A DNA stretch of 64,000 bases from Betaproteobacteria bacterium LSUCC0117. GTDB lineage: Bacteria; Pseudomonadota; Gammaproteobacteria; Burkholderiales; Burkholderiaceae_C. The notes under the pieces are model-generated. The model made no database searches and was not told where the DNA came from. It was given only the letters and a program-made list of their open reading frames with translations. The stretch is taken from assembly GCA_030441535.1 (NCBI GenBank), contig JAUJFZ010000001.1, positions 400,001 to 464,000 of the forward strand, read 5' to 3'. Within the stretch, counting starts at the first letter, position 1. Each line of letters opens with the position of its first letter. A program made the translations under genes and the position numbers. Below are positions 9,161 through 17,726 of this stretch, piece by piece.

Positions 9161-9198
9161 ATTGAATGCGCCCTTACAGACCAACGAACCGCCAGCAC

Positions 9199-9606
9199 AT
9201 GACAGCAACCACCACAGCAGTCATCGAACTGCGTGATCTACACCTCGATACAGATATCGGCACTTATGGGCCAAATGACACACGCCCTGACTTTCACATC
9301 CTTGATCTGACGTTGGGGATTGCAGTGGACCGCGTGTTGATTGCCGAAGACGGCATGGCGCATGTGTTTGACTATGACCCCTTGATCGTCGAGATTGATC
9401 GGTTGGCCGCAGACGGTCATTACGAAACGCAGGAGCGGCTGATGACGCGCATTGCCAGTGCCTGCGCAGCGCACCCGGAAATTCAGCATATCGAGATCTG
9501 CTTGAAGAAATCACCAGTGAGGTCAGGCAATGGGTCTTTAGGTGTGCGCCTTAAGCTTGACGCGCAGGCAACCCAAGCGTTGCGACCCCAACAGGGTCAT
9601 GGCTAA
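9199..9606 (+). CDS. Dihydroneopterin aldolase-like protein (FolB family)
   Basis: The 135-residue product resembles FolB/T-fold enzymes of folate synthesis: an N-terminal strand VIELRDLHLDTDIGTYGPN, a central DYDPLIVEIDRLAADGHYETQE segment corresponding to the FolB helix region, and a C-terminal strand EICLKKSPV in which a lysine occupies the usual catalytic position. Start at 9199 is chosen because the extension to 9166 runs back towards the ssrA terminator without family resemblance. It overlaps the next gene by 8 nt. Aldolase activity is inferred from fold; a related T-fold role is possible. Confidence 0.72.
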   Translation: MTATTTAVIELRDLHLDTDIGTYGPNDTRPDFHILDLTLGIAVDRVLIAEDGMAHVFDYDPLIVEIDRLAADGHYETQERLMTRIASACAAHPEIQHIEICLKKSPVRSGNGSLGVRLKLDAQATQALRPQQGHG

Positions 9607-9955
9607 GGGGCGCATCAAGCGGCTGCAGGCGGCGTCTAGCTGGCAAGGGCAGCCATTCAAGGCTGATGCGCTTGAGGTGTGCGCCCTTTGCGAACGAGAG
9701 ATCCCGCACAGCCTAAAAGACGCGCACCACTTAACGCCTAAGTCACGGGGTGGGGTGGTGACGGTGTTCTTGCATCGTGCCTGCCACAAGCAGGTGCATG
9801 CACTGTTTACCGAAACCGAGCTGGCACGACACTATGCAACGCCCGAGGCGCTGCGTGCGCACCCTGAGGTGGCGCGATTCATCCAATGGGTGCAAGACAA
9901 GCCGATTGATTTCAATCCGCCAACGCGGCGGAGCCGAAGCAAGGGACAGTTGTAA
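9599..9955 (+). CDS. Small HNH endonuclease-like protein
   Basis: A 118-residue protein with a zinc-ribbon and HNH layout: CALC near residue 30, HHLTPKSRGG near residues 46-55 and HRACHKQVH near 62-70. This Cys-x2-Cys...His-His...His-x-x-Cys-His pattern is that of small stand-alone HNH proteins, which usually cut DNA or are of unknown role. ATG at 9599 overlaps the stop of the FolB-like gene (ATGGCTAAG), giving translational coupling. No phage or restriction partner lies nearby, so its target is unknown. Confidence 0.7.
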   Translation: MAKGRIKRLQAASSWQGQPFKADALEVCALCEREIPHSLKDAHHLTPKSRGGVVTVFLHRACHKQVHALFTETELARHYATPEALRAHPEVARFIQWVQDKPIDFNPPTRRSRSKGQL

Positions 9956-10007
9956 TTTTTGTTGGTGCCATCAGGCGGAGCCGAGGACATCGCGGCCCGA
10001 CTACTCA

Positions 10008-10482
10008 ATCTCGCAAAAGCTGATTTTTACGGGCAAGGATGAGTCGGGCGAAGAGCTCAGCACAGGTCAAAACGGATTGGTGTACTTCGAGCGGGACGTC
10101 ATGCCTTTTGAATACCACGGCGATGAGGAAAAGACGCGCTCAACCCAACACGCACAGCATCCGATGTGGACCAGCGTTGGGGACATCGGTCATGTAGACG
10201 GTGATGGCTTCCTGTTTCTAACGGATCGGAAGGCGTTCATGATTATTTCGGGTGGGCTAAACATATACCCCCAAGAGGTTGAGAATGCCTTGGCGCTTCA
10301 CCCGGCTATCTCTGACATCGCCGTGATTGGTGTGCCAGATCATCGACTTTGCCAAGTCAAAAGTCGCCTCATACAAGGCGCCTCGATCATTAGACTTTGT
10401 TGAGACGCTGCCTCGAACGCCCACCGGGAAGTTGCTCAAATGGGAGTTACGAAAGGCTTATTTGTCGTCTGCGACACCGTAG
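10008..10482 (+). pseudogene. Acyl-CoA synthetase (AMP-dependent) C-terminal remnant
   Basis: Two reading frames carry the C-terminal part of an acyl-CoA synthetase. The first has DIGHVDGDGFLFLTDRKAFM, IISGGLNIYPQEVENAL and AVIGVPD, the hinge and C-domain core motifs. After about 10350 the match moves to another frame (ASYKAPRSLDFVETLP, RTPTGKLLKWELRKAYL, stop at 10482), which holds the catalytic Lys of the family. About 50 residues normally between these parts are missing, and the AMP-binding N domain is absent. It is therefore a truncated, internally deleted and frameshifted relic. Confidence 0.85.
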
Positions 10483-10512
10483 AATTTTGGGAATTCGCCT
10501 ACTATCTTTCCT

Positions 10513-11268
10513 ATGACTCAACACCTCTACATCCTCACAGGCGCTTCGCGCGGTATGGGCTTGGCCATGGCACAGCAACTGCTAAAGCGTGGCAACGTCC
10601 TGCTCTGTATCTCGCGTAATGTTAATCCCGCCCTGGCTACGGCCGCTCAAAAGGCAGATGTACCACTCACACAATGGATGCAAGACCTAGCCGATGGCGC
10701 AGGCGCCAGCGATCGTTTGCGCGAGTGGCTGAACAGCCAGAATCCAGTGGATTTCGCCAGCGTGAGTCTGATCAATAACGCGGGGGTCATCCCGCCGATC
10801 GTGCCGCTGCGCCAATCTAACCCTGCCGACTTGGCGCTGGCCTTGCGCGTCGGGCTGGAAGCGCCTATGGCCTTGAGCGCAGCGTTTTTGGGGGGTACAA
10901 ACAGTTGGCCTATCCCTCGCAAGGTCCTCAACATTTCATCGGGTTTGGGACGCTACCCCATGGCATCGCAGGCAGGTTATTGCGCTGCCAAGGCGGGTAT
11001 GGACCACTTCACTCGCTGCCTCGCGCTGGACGAGGCCCTTCACGCCAACGGTGCCAAGGTCTGCGCGCTTGCGCCCGGCGTGATTGACACCGACATGCAG
11101 GTGCAATTGCGCGGTGCGTCGGGCGAGGCTTTCCCAGACCAATCGAAGTTTTTGCAACTCAAAGCCCAAGGCCAGCTCAGCTCGCCTGAAGCGGCGGCCG
11201 AAAACGTGCTGCGCTTTTTAGCCAGCCCGGACTTTGGTCGCGAACCAGTGGCTGACCTACGGGGTTGA
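10513..11268 (+). CDS. Short-chain dehydrogenase/reductase
   Basis: NAD(P)-dependent oxidoreductase of 251 residues. The cofactor motif TGASRGMG is near residues 9-16, INNAGV near 93, and the catalytic Ser/Tyr/Lys lie in LNISSG and YCAAKAG. Overall it resembles benzil reductase/sepiapterin-reductase-type SDRs, but the substrate cannot be read from sequence. It begins 30 nt after the acyl-CoA synthetase relic; its 3' end is 22 nt before the nuclease GTG start, so the two may be co-transcribed. Confidence 0.85.
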   Translation: MTQHLYILTGASRGMGLAMAQQLLKRGNVLLCISRNVNPALATAAQKADVPLTQWMQDLADGAGASDRLREWLNSQNPVDFASVSLINNAGVIPPIVPLRQSNPADLALALRVGLEAPMALSAAFLGGTNSWPIPRKVLNISSGLGRYPMASQAGYCAAKAGMDHFTRCLALDEALHANGAKVCALAPGVIDTDMQVQLRGASGEAFPDQSKFLQLKAQGQLSSPEAAAENVLRFLASPDFGREPVADLRG

Positions 11269-11290
11269 CCGTTATCAATCGGAGGGTGCC

Positions 11291-11752
11291 GTGAGGTCTC
11301 TGTTGGTTTTTTGTGCGGCACTGGCACTGTCCGTCGGCGGGTATGCCACAGAGATCACCGGGCAAGTGGTCGCTGTGAGTGAAGGCGACACCCTTGTGTT
11401 TCAAGACCGCAATCAACGCGATTACAAAGTCCGGTTAGCTGGCATCGATGCGCCCGAAATCTTGCAAGCGTCCGGGCGTAAGTCGCGCTTCAGTTTGAAG
11501 GATATGGTTTTTCTCAAACCAGCGCGGTTGGTTGGTATGGCACCCGCGCCCGACGACGCGGGTGTGACATTGGCGCGTGTCTTTGTAGACGATACAGATG
11601 TGGGCATGGCGCAAGTGGCACGGGGCATGGCGTGGGCGCGCGGTGCCGACGGTACGCCTTATGAGGCAGCCGAGGAATCAGCGCGTGCGCAACGAAAAGG
11701 TTTGTGGCGCGATGACGCCCCTACGCCGCCGTGGTTGTGGCGTTGCTGCTGA
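11291..11752 (+). CDS. Secreted thermonuclease-like (SNase) protein
   Basis: A 153-residue staphylococcal-nuclease-fold protein. Start is GTG at 11291, with a strong GGAGG ribosome-binding site at 11281-11285; the upstream ATG at 11234 lies inside the SDR gene. The N terminus is a signal peptide ending GGYATE. The core has VVAVSEGDTL, KVRLAGIDAPE (an Arg and an Asp of the active site) and RVFVDDTDVGMAQVARGMAW, as in SNase domains. The last 32 nt overlap the convergent cupin gene. Confidence 0.84.
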   Translation: MRSLLVFCAALALSVGGYATEITGQVVAVSEGDTLVFQDRNQRDYKVRLAGIDAPEILQASGRKSRFSLKDMVFLKPARLVGMAPAPDDAGVTLARVFVDDTDVGMAQVARGMAWARGADGTPYEAAEESARAQRKGLWRDDAPTPPWLWRCC

Positions 11753-12377
11753 TGGGCGGGGTCTTGTAGCGCTTTACCCAGACCACTGTGTGGTCTGACG
11801 TTGCTTTGATGGCTAGGTGCGCATTCGCGGGAAGGCGCAGCCAGCTCCACGGCTTCAGTTGATCTGAGCCTTCGGTCAAGGTACCAGTGAGCACCAACAG
11901 CTCACAGCCGTGGGGCACATCGGCGTGCCAGTGCTGCTCGTTTTGAAGGTGTAGGGTGTGTACGGTTTCGTGGGCATCCTCGTGCAGTGTTTCGTTGTCG
12001 GTTGCGCTGATGCGGTGCCGAACCACCGCCGTATCGTCCGCATGAAAATGCCGCAACTTCACAAAGATGGTGGTGCCTGGCGCCGATGCGGGGGTGTGGT
12101 GGCTACCCGGTGGATTTCGTACGTAGCTGCCAGTGGGGTAGTCGCCGTGTTCGTCTTGAAACACCCCATCCAGCACAATGAATTCTTCACCACGCGCATG
12201 GGTATGCGCCGAGAAATGACTGCCTGGCGCGTAACGAACCAACGATGTCGCCAGCGCAATTTCGTCACCAATGCGCGAGAGCATGCGACGGTCTACGCCT
12301 GCCAGCGGCGATGCAGTCCACGGTAAGTCAGCGCCGTGTATCAGCACTCGTCCCGTGAAGTCCGCGTTGAGGTGCAT
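11721..12377 (-). CDS. ChrR-like cupin protein
   Basis: A 218-residue cupin resembling the ChrR anti-sigma cupin. The N-terminal cupin has the metal-binding pattern HFSAHTHARGEEFIVLDG with a later His (SHHTPASAPG); a second, weaker cupin half follows (about 150-205). ChrR cupins bind zinc and respond to singlet oxygen, but no ECF sigma gene lies next to this one, so it may be an enzyme or accessory protein for the oxygenase operon. Its ATG overlaps the ferredoxin stop (TGATG). It converges with and overlaps the nuclease gene. Confidence 0.75.
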   Translation of the reverse strand: MHLNADFTGRVLIHGADLPWTASPLAGVDRRMLSRIGDEIALATSLVRYAPGSHFSAHTHARGEEFIVLDGVFQDEHGDYPTGSYVRNPPGSHHTPASAPGTTIFVKLRHFHADDTAVVRHRISATDNETLHEDAHETVHTLHLQNEQHWHADVPHGCELLVLTGTLTEGSDQLKPWSWLRLPANAHLAIKATSDHTVVWVKRYKTPPISSNATTTAA

Positions 12378-12706
12378 CAGTACTGGGTGGCGGGTAAATC
12401 GATTTCCATGCCGTCGAGTTCATCCGTTAAAACCAATTGGCACGACAGGCGACTGTTGCCTTCCCGTGGTGAAGCGGCGTAGTCCAACATGCTGTCTTCG
12501 TCGTCGGTCATGGGGGGCAATTGGTCTGTCCAAGGCGCACGCACCATCACGTGGCAGGTGGCGCATGACAGGGTGCCGCCGCAGTCGGCCGCCACCCCTT
12601 CGATGTCTGCTGCAATGGCGGCCTTCATGACGCTCACGCCGGCCTCCGCTTCGATGGTGGTGCCGGCGGTGTCTTGGGGATTTTCAAAAAAAGTGATTCG
12701 AATCAT
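12377..12706 (-). CDS. [2Fe-2S] ferredoxin, adrenodoxin/plant-type fold
   Basis: A 109-residue electron carrier. The four cluster cysteines are Cys42, Cys48 and Cys51 in DCGGTLSCATCHV, and Cys89 in RLSCQL, the C-x5-C-x2-C...C spacing of adrenodoxin-like ferredoxins; MTDDEDSMLDYA is also typical of that class. It lies between the glutamine-synthetase-like gene and the cupin with minimal spacing, so it is the likely electron donor to the Rieske oxygenase two genes upstream. No dedicated ferredoxin reductase is encoded here. Confidence 0.9.
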   Translation of the reverse strand: MIRITFFENPQDTAGTTIEAEAGVSVMKAAIAADIEGVAADCGGTLSCATCHVMVRAPWTDQLPPMTDDEDSMLDYAASPREGNSRLSCQLVLTDELDGMEIDLPATQY

Positions 12707-12724
12707 GATGCATGTGGGACGGGT

Positions 12725-14170
12725 TTAGAGGCGACTGAAGTATTCGCGCCTTTGGAAGTCGTTTTTATCGGTAGCAGCTTCAAAGCGCGCGAACTCGGCT
12801 TTTTTAAGTTGCGCGTAGTAGTTGATAAACGCCTCACCGAAACCGTTGCACATGGCCGTGTCAGCCTCGAAGGCGCTAATGGCGGTACCCAACGAATTTG
12901 GAATGCGTTGAGCGGCGTCATCGTATGGCGACTCGGTGGCAAGTGGTGCCTCAAGGGCCCCTTCGATACCAGCGAGCCCTGCGTGTATTTGCGACGCCAA
13001 GTACAGGTAGGGATTGGCGGCGGGTTCACCCAAGCGATTTTCGATGCGCGTGCTCGCGTCATTTGCGCCGCCAATGACGCGCAGCATTGCGCCACGATTG
13101 TCACGTCCCCAAACGACCGATTGAGGCGCCAAAGCGTTCGGTTGAAAACGTGCGTAGCCATTTGCAGTGGGCGTGCACAGTACAGCAGCGCCGTTGGCAT
13201 GGGCTAGCAAACCAGCGAGGTAATGGGCGCCCAGCGCAGAGAGCGTGTAGCGCGGGTCTTTTGCCGTGGTGCCCGACGCGGGGGCATCGCGCATGAATGC
13301 GTTGGCTCCGGTTTTGAGATCCACCAGTGACTGATGCAAGTGCCAGCCGCTGGACATGATTTGTTCAAAGGGTGGGCGGCAAACAAAGGTCGCGTGATAG
13401 CCCGCGCGACGCAGCGCCTGGCGAACGGCACTGCGAAAGCGCACCATGTTGTCGGCAGCGGTGAGGGCGTCGGTGGGGGCGAAGACGGCTTCGACCTGGC
13501 TGGGACCCATTTCGACTTCTAACGACAACAGTGGCAAGCCCAACCCCTGCGCCGTCTGCTGGACGATGCGCAAAGGTGCCTCGCAGACGTCGAGCCAATG
13601 CTCGGATAACAGCTGATAGCCCGGGTGGATCATGCTGACCGCAGGCCCATCGCCAGGCCACGCGGCATGGTCTGGGTTAAGGTCGTCGCCGTGATCCGGG
13701 TTGTGTAGTTTGTAGATGTGGAACTCGATCTCCAGCCCGCAGGTCATGCCCAGCCCGCGCTGCGATAAACGCGCCAAGGCTTGGCGTAATTGCGAGCGGG
13801 TGTCAAAGGGCACCGGTTGTCCGTTTTGGAATTGGGGTTCACACAAAATCCAGCCGGTTTGCTGCGCCCAGGGGAGAACTCGAAAGCTATCGGGTACCGG
13901 CTGCAAGATCAGGTTGTTGGCAAACTCAAAGCCCGGCAACGCTTGCGTGATGCTGGCCTCGAACACTTTGAATGCGGTTTTGTCGGACGTGTCTTTGAGC
14001 ATCAGCGTGCTGACCATCCCAACTCCCGCGCCGCTTCGCAGCACGTTGCAAGCAGCCTCTGCGGTGAGCGCTTTGGCGCGCAGTGTGCCGTGCGGGTCGC
14101 ACCACACAAAGCGAATCAGCTGCAGTGGACTGGCAGCGATGAAGTCGGCGAGCTGAGTGGCGGCAGACAT
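12725..14170 (-). CDS. Glutamine-synthetase-like amide ligase
   Basis: A 481-residue member of the glutamine synthetase superfamily that is not the housekeeping GlnA. The catalytic domain shows GLEIEFHIYK (metal Glu), LEVEMGPSQVEAVF, GWHLHQSL (His of the active site) and a final ENRLGEPAANPYLYLA matching the usual NRIGxPAANPYLxLA segment. Relatives in catabolic operons gamma-glutamylate amines (for example polyamines, anilines or isopropylamine). Packed between a Rieske oxygenase and a ferredoxin, it probably activates or traps an amine substrate or product of that oxygenase. The actual substrate is unknown. Confidence 0.82.
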   Translation of the reverse strand: MSAATQLADFIAASPLQLIRFVWCDPHGTLRAKALTAEAACNVLRSGAGVGMVSTLMLKDTSDKTAFKVFEASITQALPGFEFANNLILQPVPDSFRVLPWAQQTGWILCEPQFQNGQPVPFDTRSQLRQALARLSQRGLGMTCGLEIEFHIYKLHNPDHGDDLNPDHAAWPGDGPAVSMIHPGYQLLSEHWLDVCEAPLRIVQQTAQGLGLPLLSLEVEMGPSQVEAVFAPTDALTAADNMVRFRSAVRQALRRAGYHATFVCRPPFEQIMSSGWHLHQSLVDLKTGANAFMRDAPASGTTAKDPRYTLSALGAHYLAGLLAHANGAAVLCTPTANGYARFQPNALAPQSVVWGRDNRGAMLRVIGGANDASTRIENRLGEPAANPYLYLASQIHAGLAGIEGALEAPLATESPYDDAAQRIPNSLGTAISAFEADTAMCNGFGEAFINYYAQLKKAEFARFEAATDKNDFQRREYFSRL

Positions 14171-14179
14171 GGGATTGCG

Positions 14180-15553
14180 CTAATCGACCGCCGCCGCTGT
14201 CTCAATGCGGGCATTCCACGGCGCGCCTTTTCGCTTTTCGGCGGCGGCGTCTTGCCACCATTGTTGCCATTGCGCCGCGGGCGCAATGCCGTCGACGGTA
14301 TCGGGCCCAAACCGTTGTGTCGCGACGCCCGGGTCTGCAAAGCCGACGGGGGTTTCGCCATTGGCCACGGCATCAATCGCTTTAAGGAGTGTGCGGCGGT
14401 TCGCCATGATGGCCACATCGCTGGTGCCCAAATGCTCGCGTGTGCGATCTTGAATGCGCCCCATGCTTTCGCAGGCCCATTGGTCATGGCTGTTGATGTC
14501 GTCCTCGCCCATACCGAGGTAGGTGCGGGTGGCCTGCTCTTCGGGGTTGTAGCCCCATTGGTTGTGTTTGCCCACATTGGGCACGTAATCGGGCAGGCTG
14601 ATGAATCGCGTGCGCTGGTTACGCATGGTGTCTTTGTTGACCGGTTTATCGAAGCTGGTGAAGATCGAGACCCAATAGGTGTTCTCGTCGTCCACAGGCA
14701 CATGCATCTGTGTGATGGTCATGGTCTCTGACAGCGGGATGACAAACGTGTGCGGGAAAATCGAGTGGGTCACGCGAACGTGGCTGATGTCGTCAGTCAT
14801 CTCGCGCAGCGTTGTGAGGCGCATGCCAAAGGGCACCGCATCAACCGTGATTTTGGGTTGGTGAAACTCGCGCATGATTTTCGTCATGGGCCAGCGTTCG
14901 CCGTTCACATCACCCACGCTCGCCGCTCTGAACTGCTTGCCGTAGGTGTCATCCAGCGATTCATCATTGAAGAAGCGGTGCAAAAAGGAGGTGTGCGCGG
15001 GATCAATGCCAACCTCAAACGCTTGCAACCAATTGCAACGCCACAGGCCTTTAAATGCAAAGGTGTGGCTGTCCGGTGCGACGAAGCAATCGAGCGCCGG
15101 AAAGGGCGGCGGCGTTTGGTCCTCAGACCCAAACCAGCCAAACAGCACCCCACTGCGTTGTAGTAAGGGGTACTGCCGTTGTTTGATACGCGTACACAAC
15201 TTGCTGCCTGCGGGTTCGGCTGGCGTCTCGATGCACTGGCCTGTTGTATCGAATTTCCAGCCATGAAAGGGACACCGTAACCCATCGCCTTCATAGCGCC
15301 CAAAAGAGAGGTCTGCGCCACGGTGAGGACAATCACGGTCGAGCAGGGCAAACTGCCCATGCTCGTCGCGAAACAACACCATGTCTTGGCCCAATAAACG
15401 CACCGCTTTGACGGGGCGTGAGGCCATCCGGGGGTCGAGTACGGGGTCAAACTCATCGAGCAAGGCAACCGGTTGCCAGTAATGCCGCATGAGGTTGCCA
15501 CACGGCGTGCCGGGCCCGATACGGGTAATGCGTTCGTTGAGGTCTGCTTTCAT
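14180..15553 (-). CDS. Rieske non-heme iron oxygenase, alpha subunit (phthalate dioxygenase/O-demethylase type)
   Basis: Ring-hydroxylating or demethylating oxygenase of 457 residues. The Rieske cluster ligands are Cys75/His77 in CPHRG and Cys94/His97 in CPFHGW. The mononuclear iron site is NWLQAFEVGIDPAHTSFLHR, with Asp184, His187 and His192. The single large subunit without a beta partner resembles phthalate 4,5-dioxygenase and vanillate or dehydrodivanillate demethylases. I start at ATG 15553, which overlaps the upstream stop (ATGA); the extended frame to 15769 lies wholly inside the photolyase-like gene. The ferredoxin downstream is the likely donor. Confidence 0.88.
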   Translation of the reverse strand: MKADLNERITRIGPGTPCGNLMRHYWQPVALLDEFDPVLDPRMASRPVKAVRLLGQDMVLFRDEHGQFALLDRDCPHRGADLSFGRYEGDGLRCPFHGWKFDTTGQCIETPAEPAGSKLCTRIKQRQYPLLQRSGVLFGWFGSEDQTPPPFPALDCFVAPDSHTFAFKGLWRCNWLQAFEVGIDPAHTSFLHRFFNDESLDDTYGKQFRAASVGDVNGERWPMTKIMREFHQPKITVDAVPFGMRLTTLREMTDDISHVRVTHSIFPHTFVIPLSETMTITQMHVPVDDENTYWVSIFTSFDKPVNKDTMRNQRTRFISLPDYVPNVGKHNQWGYNPEEQATRTYLGMGEDDINSHDQWACESMGRIQDRTREHLGTSDVAIMANRRTLLKAIDAVANGETPVGFADPGVATQRFGPDTVDGIAPAAQWQQWWQDAAAEKRKGAPWNARIETAAAVD

Positions 15554-17115
15554 GGGGGGCTTTGGGTCTGGTGTGCGCTGCGGTGCGCGTTGGCTTGGGC
15601 GGCGATACGGGCACGGGCATCGGTATCCAGCCGGTTGAGGTTTTTGAGTTGCATTAGCATGCGTGGATTTTTTGCCAAGGTATCTGCGTGGGTGTTTAAA
15701 AAATCCCAATAAAGCGTGGTGAAAGGGCAGGCGGTCTCGCCCACCGATTCGGCTGGGTTGTAGCGGCAATCTTTGCAGTAGTTGCTCATGCGGTCAATAT
15801 ATTTACCGCTAGCGACATACGGCTTGCTGGCCATGATGCCACCATCGGCAAATTGACTCATGCCAATGGTGTTGGGCAATTCGACCCACTCGATGGCATC
15901 CACGTAAACGCCCAAATACCACTCGTGCACTGCGCGTGGCGTCACGCCATACATCAGCGTGTAAAGACCAGTCACCATGAGGCGTTGGATGTGGTGGGTA
16001 TAACCGTGTGCGAGCGTTTGGCTGATGGCGTCTTTCAGGCAGGCCATATCGGTGTCACCGCTCCAAAAAAAACCGGGCAGTGGCTGCTGCGCATTGAGCG
16101 CATTGCGTTCCGCGTAGTCGGGCATTTGTGTCCAATAAATGCCACGCACGTATTCACGCCACCCCAAGACCTGGCGGATGAAACCTTCAACCGCCTCCAA
16201 TGGCGCGTGCCCATTTTGGTAGGCCATTTCAGCGGCGGCGAGGACTTCGCGCGGGTTGATCAATTTGAGGTTGAGCGCGCTGGAGATGTGTGAGTGGTAC
16301 AGCCAGACCTCGCCGGACCACATGGCATCTTGGTAGCGACCAAACAGCGGCAGGCGATGGGTGACGAACGCATCGAGTACCTCAAGGCCCTGCGCCCGCG
16401 TGACGGGCCAGCCAAAGCTGTCCAGGTGGCCCGGGTTATCGGGCAGTTGGCTGTTGACTAGCTTGATGACCGATTGGGTAATGGCATCGGGCGCGAAGCG
16501 TTTGGGCGGCGGCACGTGGGAGGGGCCGGTCTTACCGAAGCTGCCGCGATTGTTGGCATCAAAATTCCATTGACCGCCGATCGGGTCTTTTCCCGCCATC
16601 AGGATGCCGTTCTTTTGTCGAAGTTCGCGGTAAAAATATTCCAAGCGCAGTTGTTTGCGGCCCTTGGCATGCACCGCAAAGTCACGTACGGTGGTGAAGA
16701 AATGGGTGTCATCCCGCACCTCCAGCGTGCGGTTGGTGGCGGTGGCCACGGCACGCAGCGACTGCAAGACGCGCCAGTCCCCCGGGGCCGTCATGAGCAG
16801 TGTTTGCGGTTGGAGGGCTTCAATTGCCCGCGTCAACTCGCCAGCCAAGGTGCCCGTGTTTGTGGGGTCATCCAGCTCGGTATAAACCACATGTTTGCCC
16901 TGCGCCTTCAGGGTTTGAGCGAAGTGGCGCATCGCGCTGAGGAAGAGGGCGGTGCGTTGCTTGGATGACGCTATGTGCGTCGACTCCTCGCGCACTTCGG
17001 CCATCCAAACTGCGTCGAGCTTGGGGTCAAAATCTGCCAGCGCGCTGGCGGTTTCATCGAGCTGATCGCCCAGTACCAAAACGAGGTGACGCAGTTTTTT
17101 CGGGGCAGCGGTCAT
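15550..17115 (-). CDS. Iron-sulfur bacterial cryptochrome/photolyase-related protein
   Basis: A 521-residue FAD protein of the FeS-BCP class (PhrB/CryB), several of which repair (6-4) photoproducts. The N-terminal alpha/beta domain begins LRHLVLVLGDQL; the FAD domain has the double histidine GYTHHIQRLMVTG (His374, His375). Cys359, Cys447, Cys450 and Cys463 (the latter three in NYCKDC and TACPF) match the four ligands of the [4Fe-4S] cluster. It leads the Rieske/GS/ferredoxin/cupin operon, which is an unusual partner set. Repair versus photoreceptor function cannot be decided here. Confidence 0.9.
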   Translation of the reverse strand: MTAAPKKLRHLVLVLGDQLDETASALADFDPKLDAVWMAEVREESTHIASSKQRTALFLSAMRHFAQTLKAQGKHVVYTELDDPTNTGTLAGELTRAIEALQPQTLLMTAPGDWRVLQSLRAVATATNRTLEVRDDTHFFTTVRDFAVHAKGRKQLRLEYFYRELRQKNGILMAGKDPIGGQWNFDANNRGSFGKTGPSHVPPPKRFAPDAITQSVIKLVNSQLPDNPGHLDSFGWPVTRAQGLEVLDAFVTHRLPLFGRYQDAMWSGEVWLYHSHISSALNLKLINPREVLAAAEMAYQNGHAPLEAVEGFIRQVLGWREYVRGIYWTQMPDYAERNALNAQQPLPGFFWSGDTDMACLKDAISQTLAHGYTHHIQRLMVTGLYTLMYGVTPRAVHEWYLGVYVDAIEWVELPNTIGMSQFADGGIMASKPYVASGKYIDRMSNYCKDCRYNPAESVGETACPFTTLYWDFLNTHADTLAKNPRMLMQLKNLNRLDTDARARIAAQANAHRSAHQTQSPP

Positions 17116-17275
17116 GCGGGCTTCTTTATCTTGTTCTTATTTTTTCGGCATGCCTCAGAACATACCTTGACGTCTTCCCAGTTCTTCGCCCATGACTTCC
17201 GCCAGGTCATCTCGCGGCTGCAGACCGTGCAGGGCTTGCTGGGGAGGTGCTGTTTGTTGCCCCTGAACTCAGACT
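17116..17275. other. Spacer between DUF2237 and photolyase-like genes
   Basis: 160 bp without a supportable gene. It should contain the leader of the photolyase/Rieske operon, but I see no clear promoter or terminator. Confidence 0.4.
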
Positions 17276-17650
17276 TCATGAGGCGACCAATGCGCAGGCT
17301 TGCAGTTGTTCAATCGTGACGATTTCAAGTGCTTTACGGTGTGTGGCCTCCAACACCACCGGCGGTGCCACCCCCGCTTGGAAGGCCTCCAACCAACGCC
17401 GCGCACACAGACACCAGCGGTCGCCCGCTTTCAGGCCCGCGAACCTGAACTCGGGGCGTGGCGTCACGAGGTCATTGCCACGGCTGACCGAAAAGTCCAA
17501 GAAAGCCTGCGTGACCTTGGCGCACACCACGTGGCTACCGTGGTCGTTGTGGTCGGTGTTGCAGCAGCCGTCACGGTAGTAGCCGGTGAGGGGGTCAAAG
17601 GAGCACGCCAGCAATGGGGTGCCCAAAACGTTGAGGGCTTGATCAGTCAT
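17276..17650 (-). CDS. DUF2237 family protein
   Basis: A 124-residue protein of a widely conserved family without known function. It shows the whole family pattern: NVLGTPLLACSFDPLTGYYR, DGCC, GSHVVCA, FSVSRGNDLVTP, GDRWCLCA and PPVVLEATH. Five or more conserved cysteines suggest metal binding. It is on the same strand as the photolyase-like gene, 160 bp upstream of it, and is divergent from the DUF2805 gene 76 bp away. Confidence 0.88.
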   Translation of the reverse strand: MTDQALNVLGTPLLACSFDPLTGYYRDGCCNTDHNDHGSHVVCAKVTQAFLDFSVSRGNDLVTPRPEFRFAGLKAGDRWCLCARRWLEAFQAGVAPPVVLEATHRKALEIVTIEQLQACALVAS

Positions 17651-17726
17651 GGTCGGTTGCGGGATTTCGGTGTGGTGCGCAGGGTCAAAGTTCGTAGTTG
17701 GTTATTATGAAAACCTTTAGCAAAGC

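Noticed and set aside
13790..14731. 313-codon plus-strand frame across the GS-like and Rieske genes
   Set aside because: It is antisense to two well-supported genes and its translation shows no domain.
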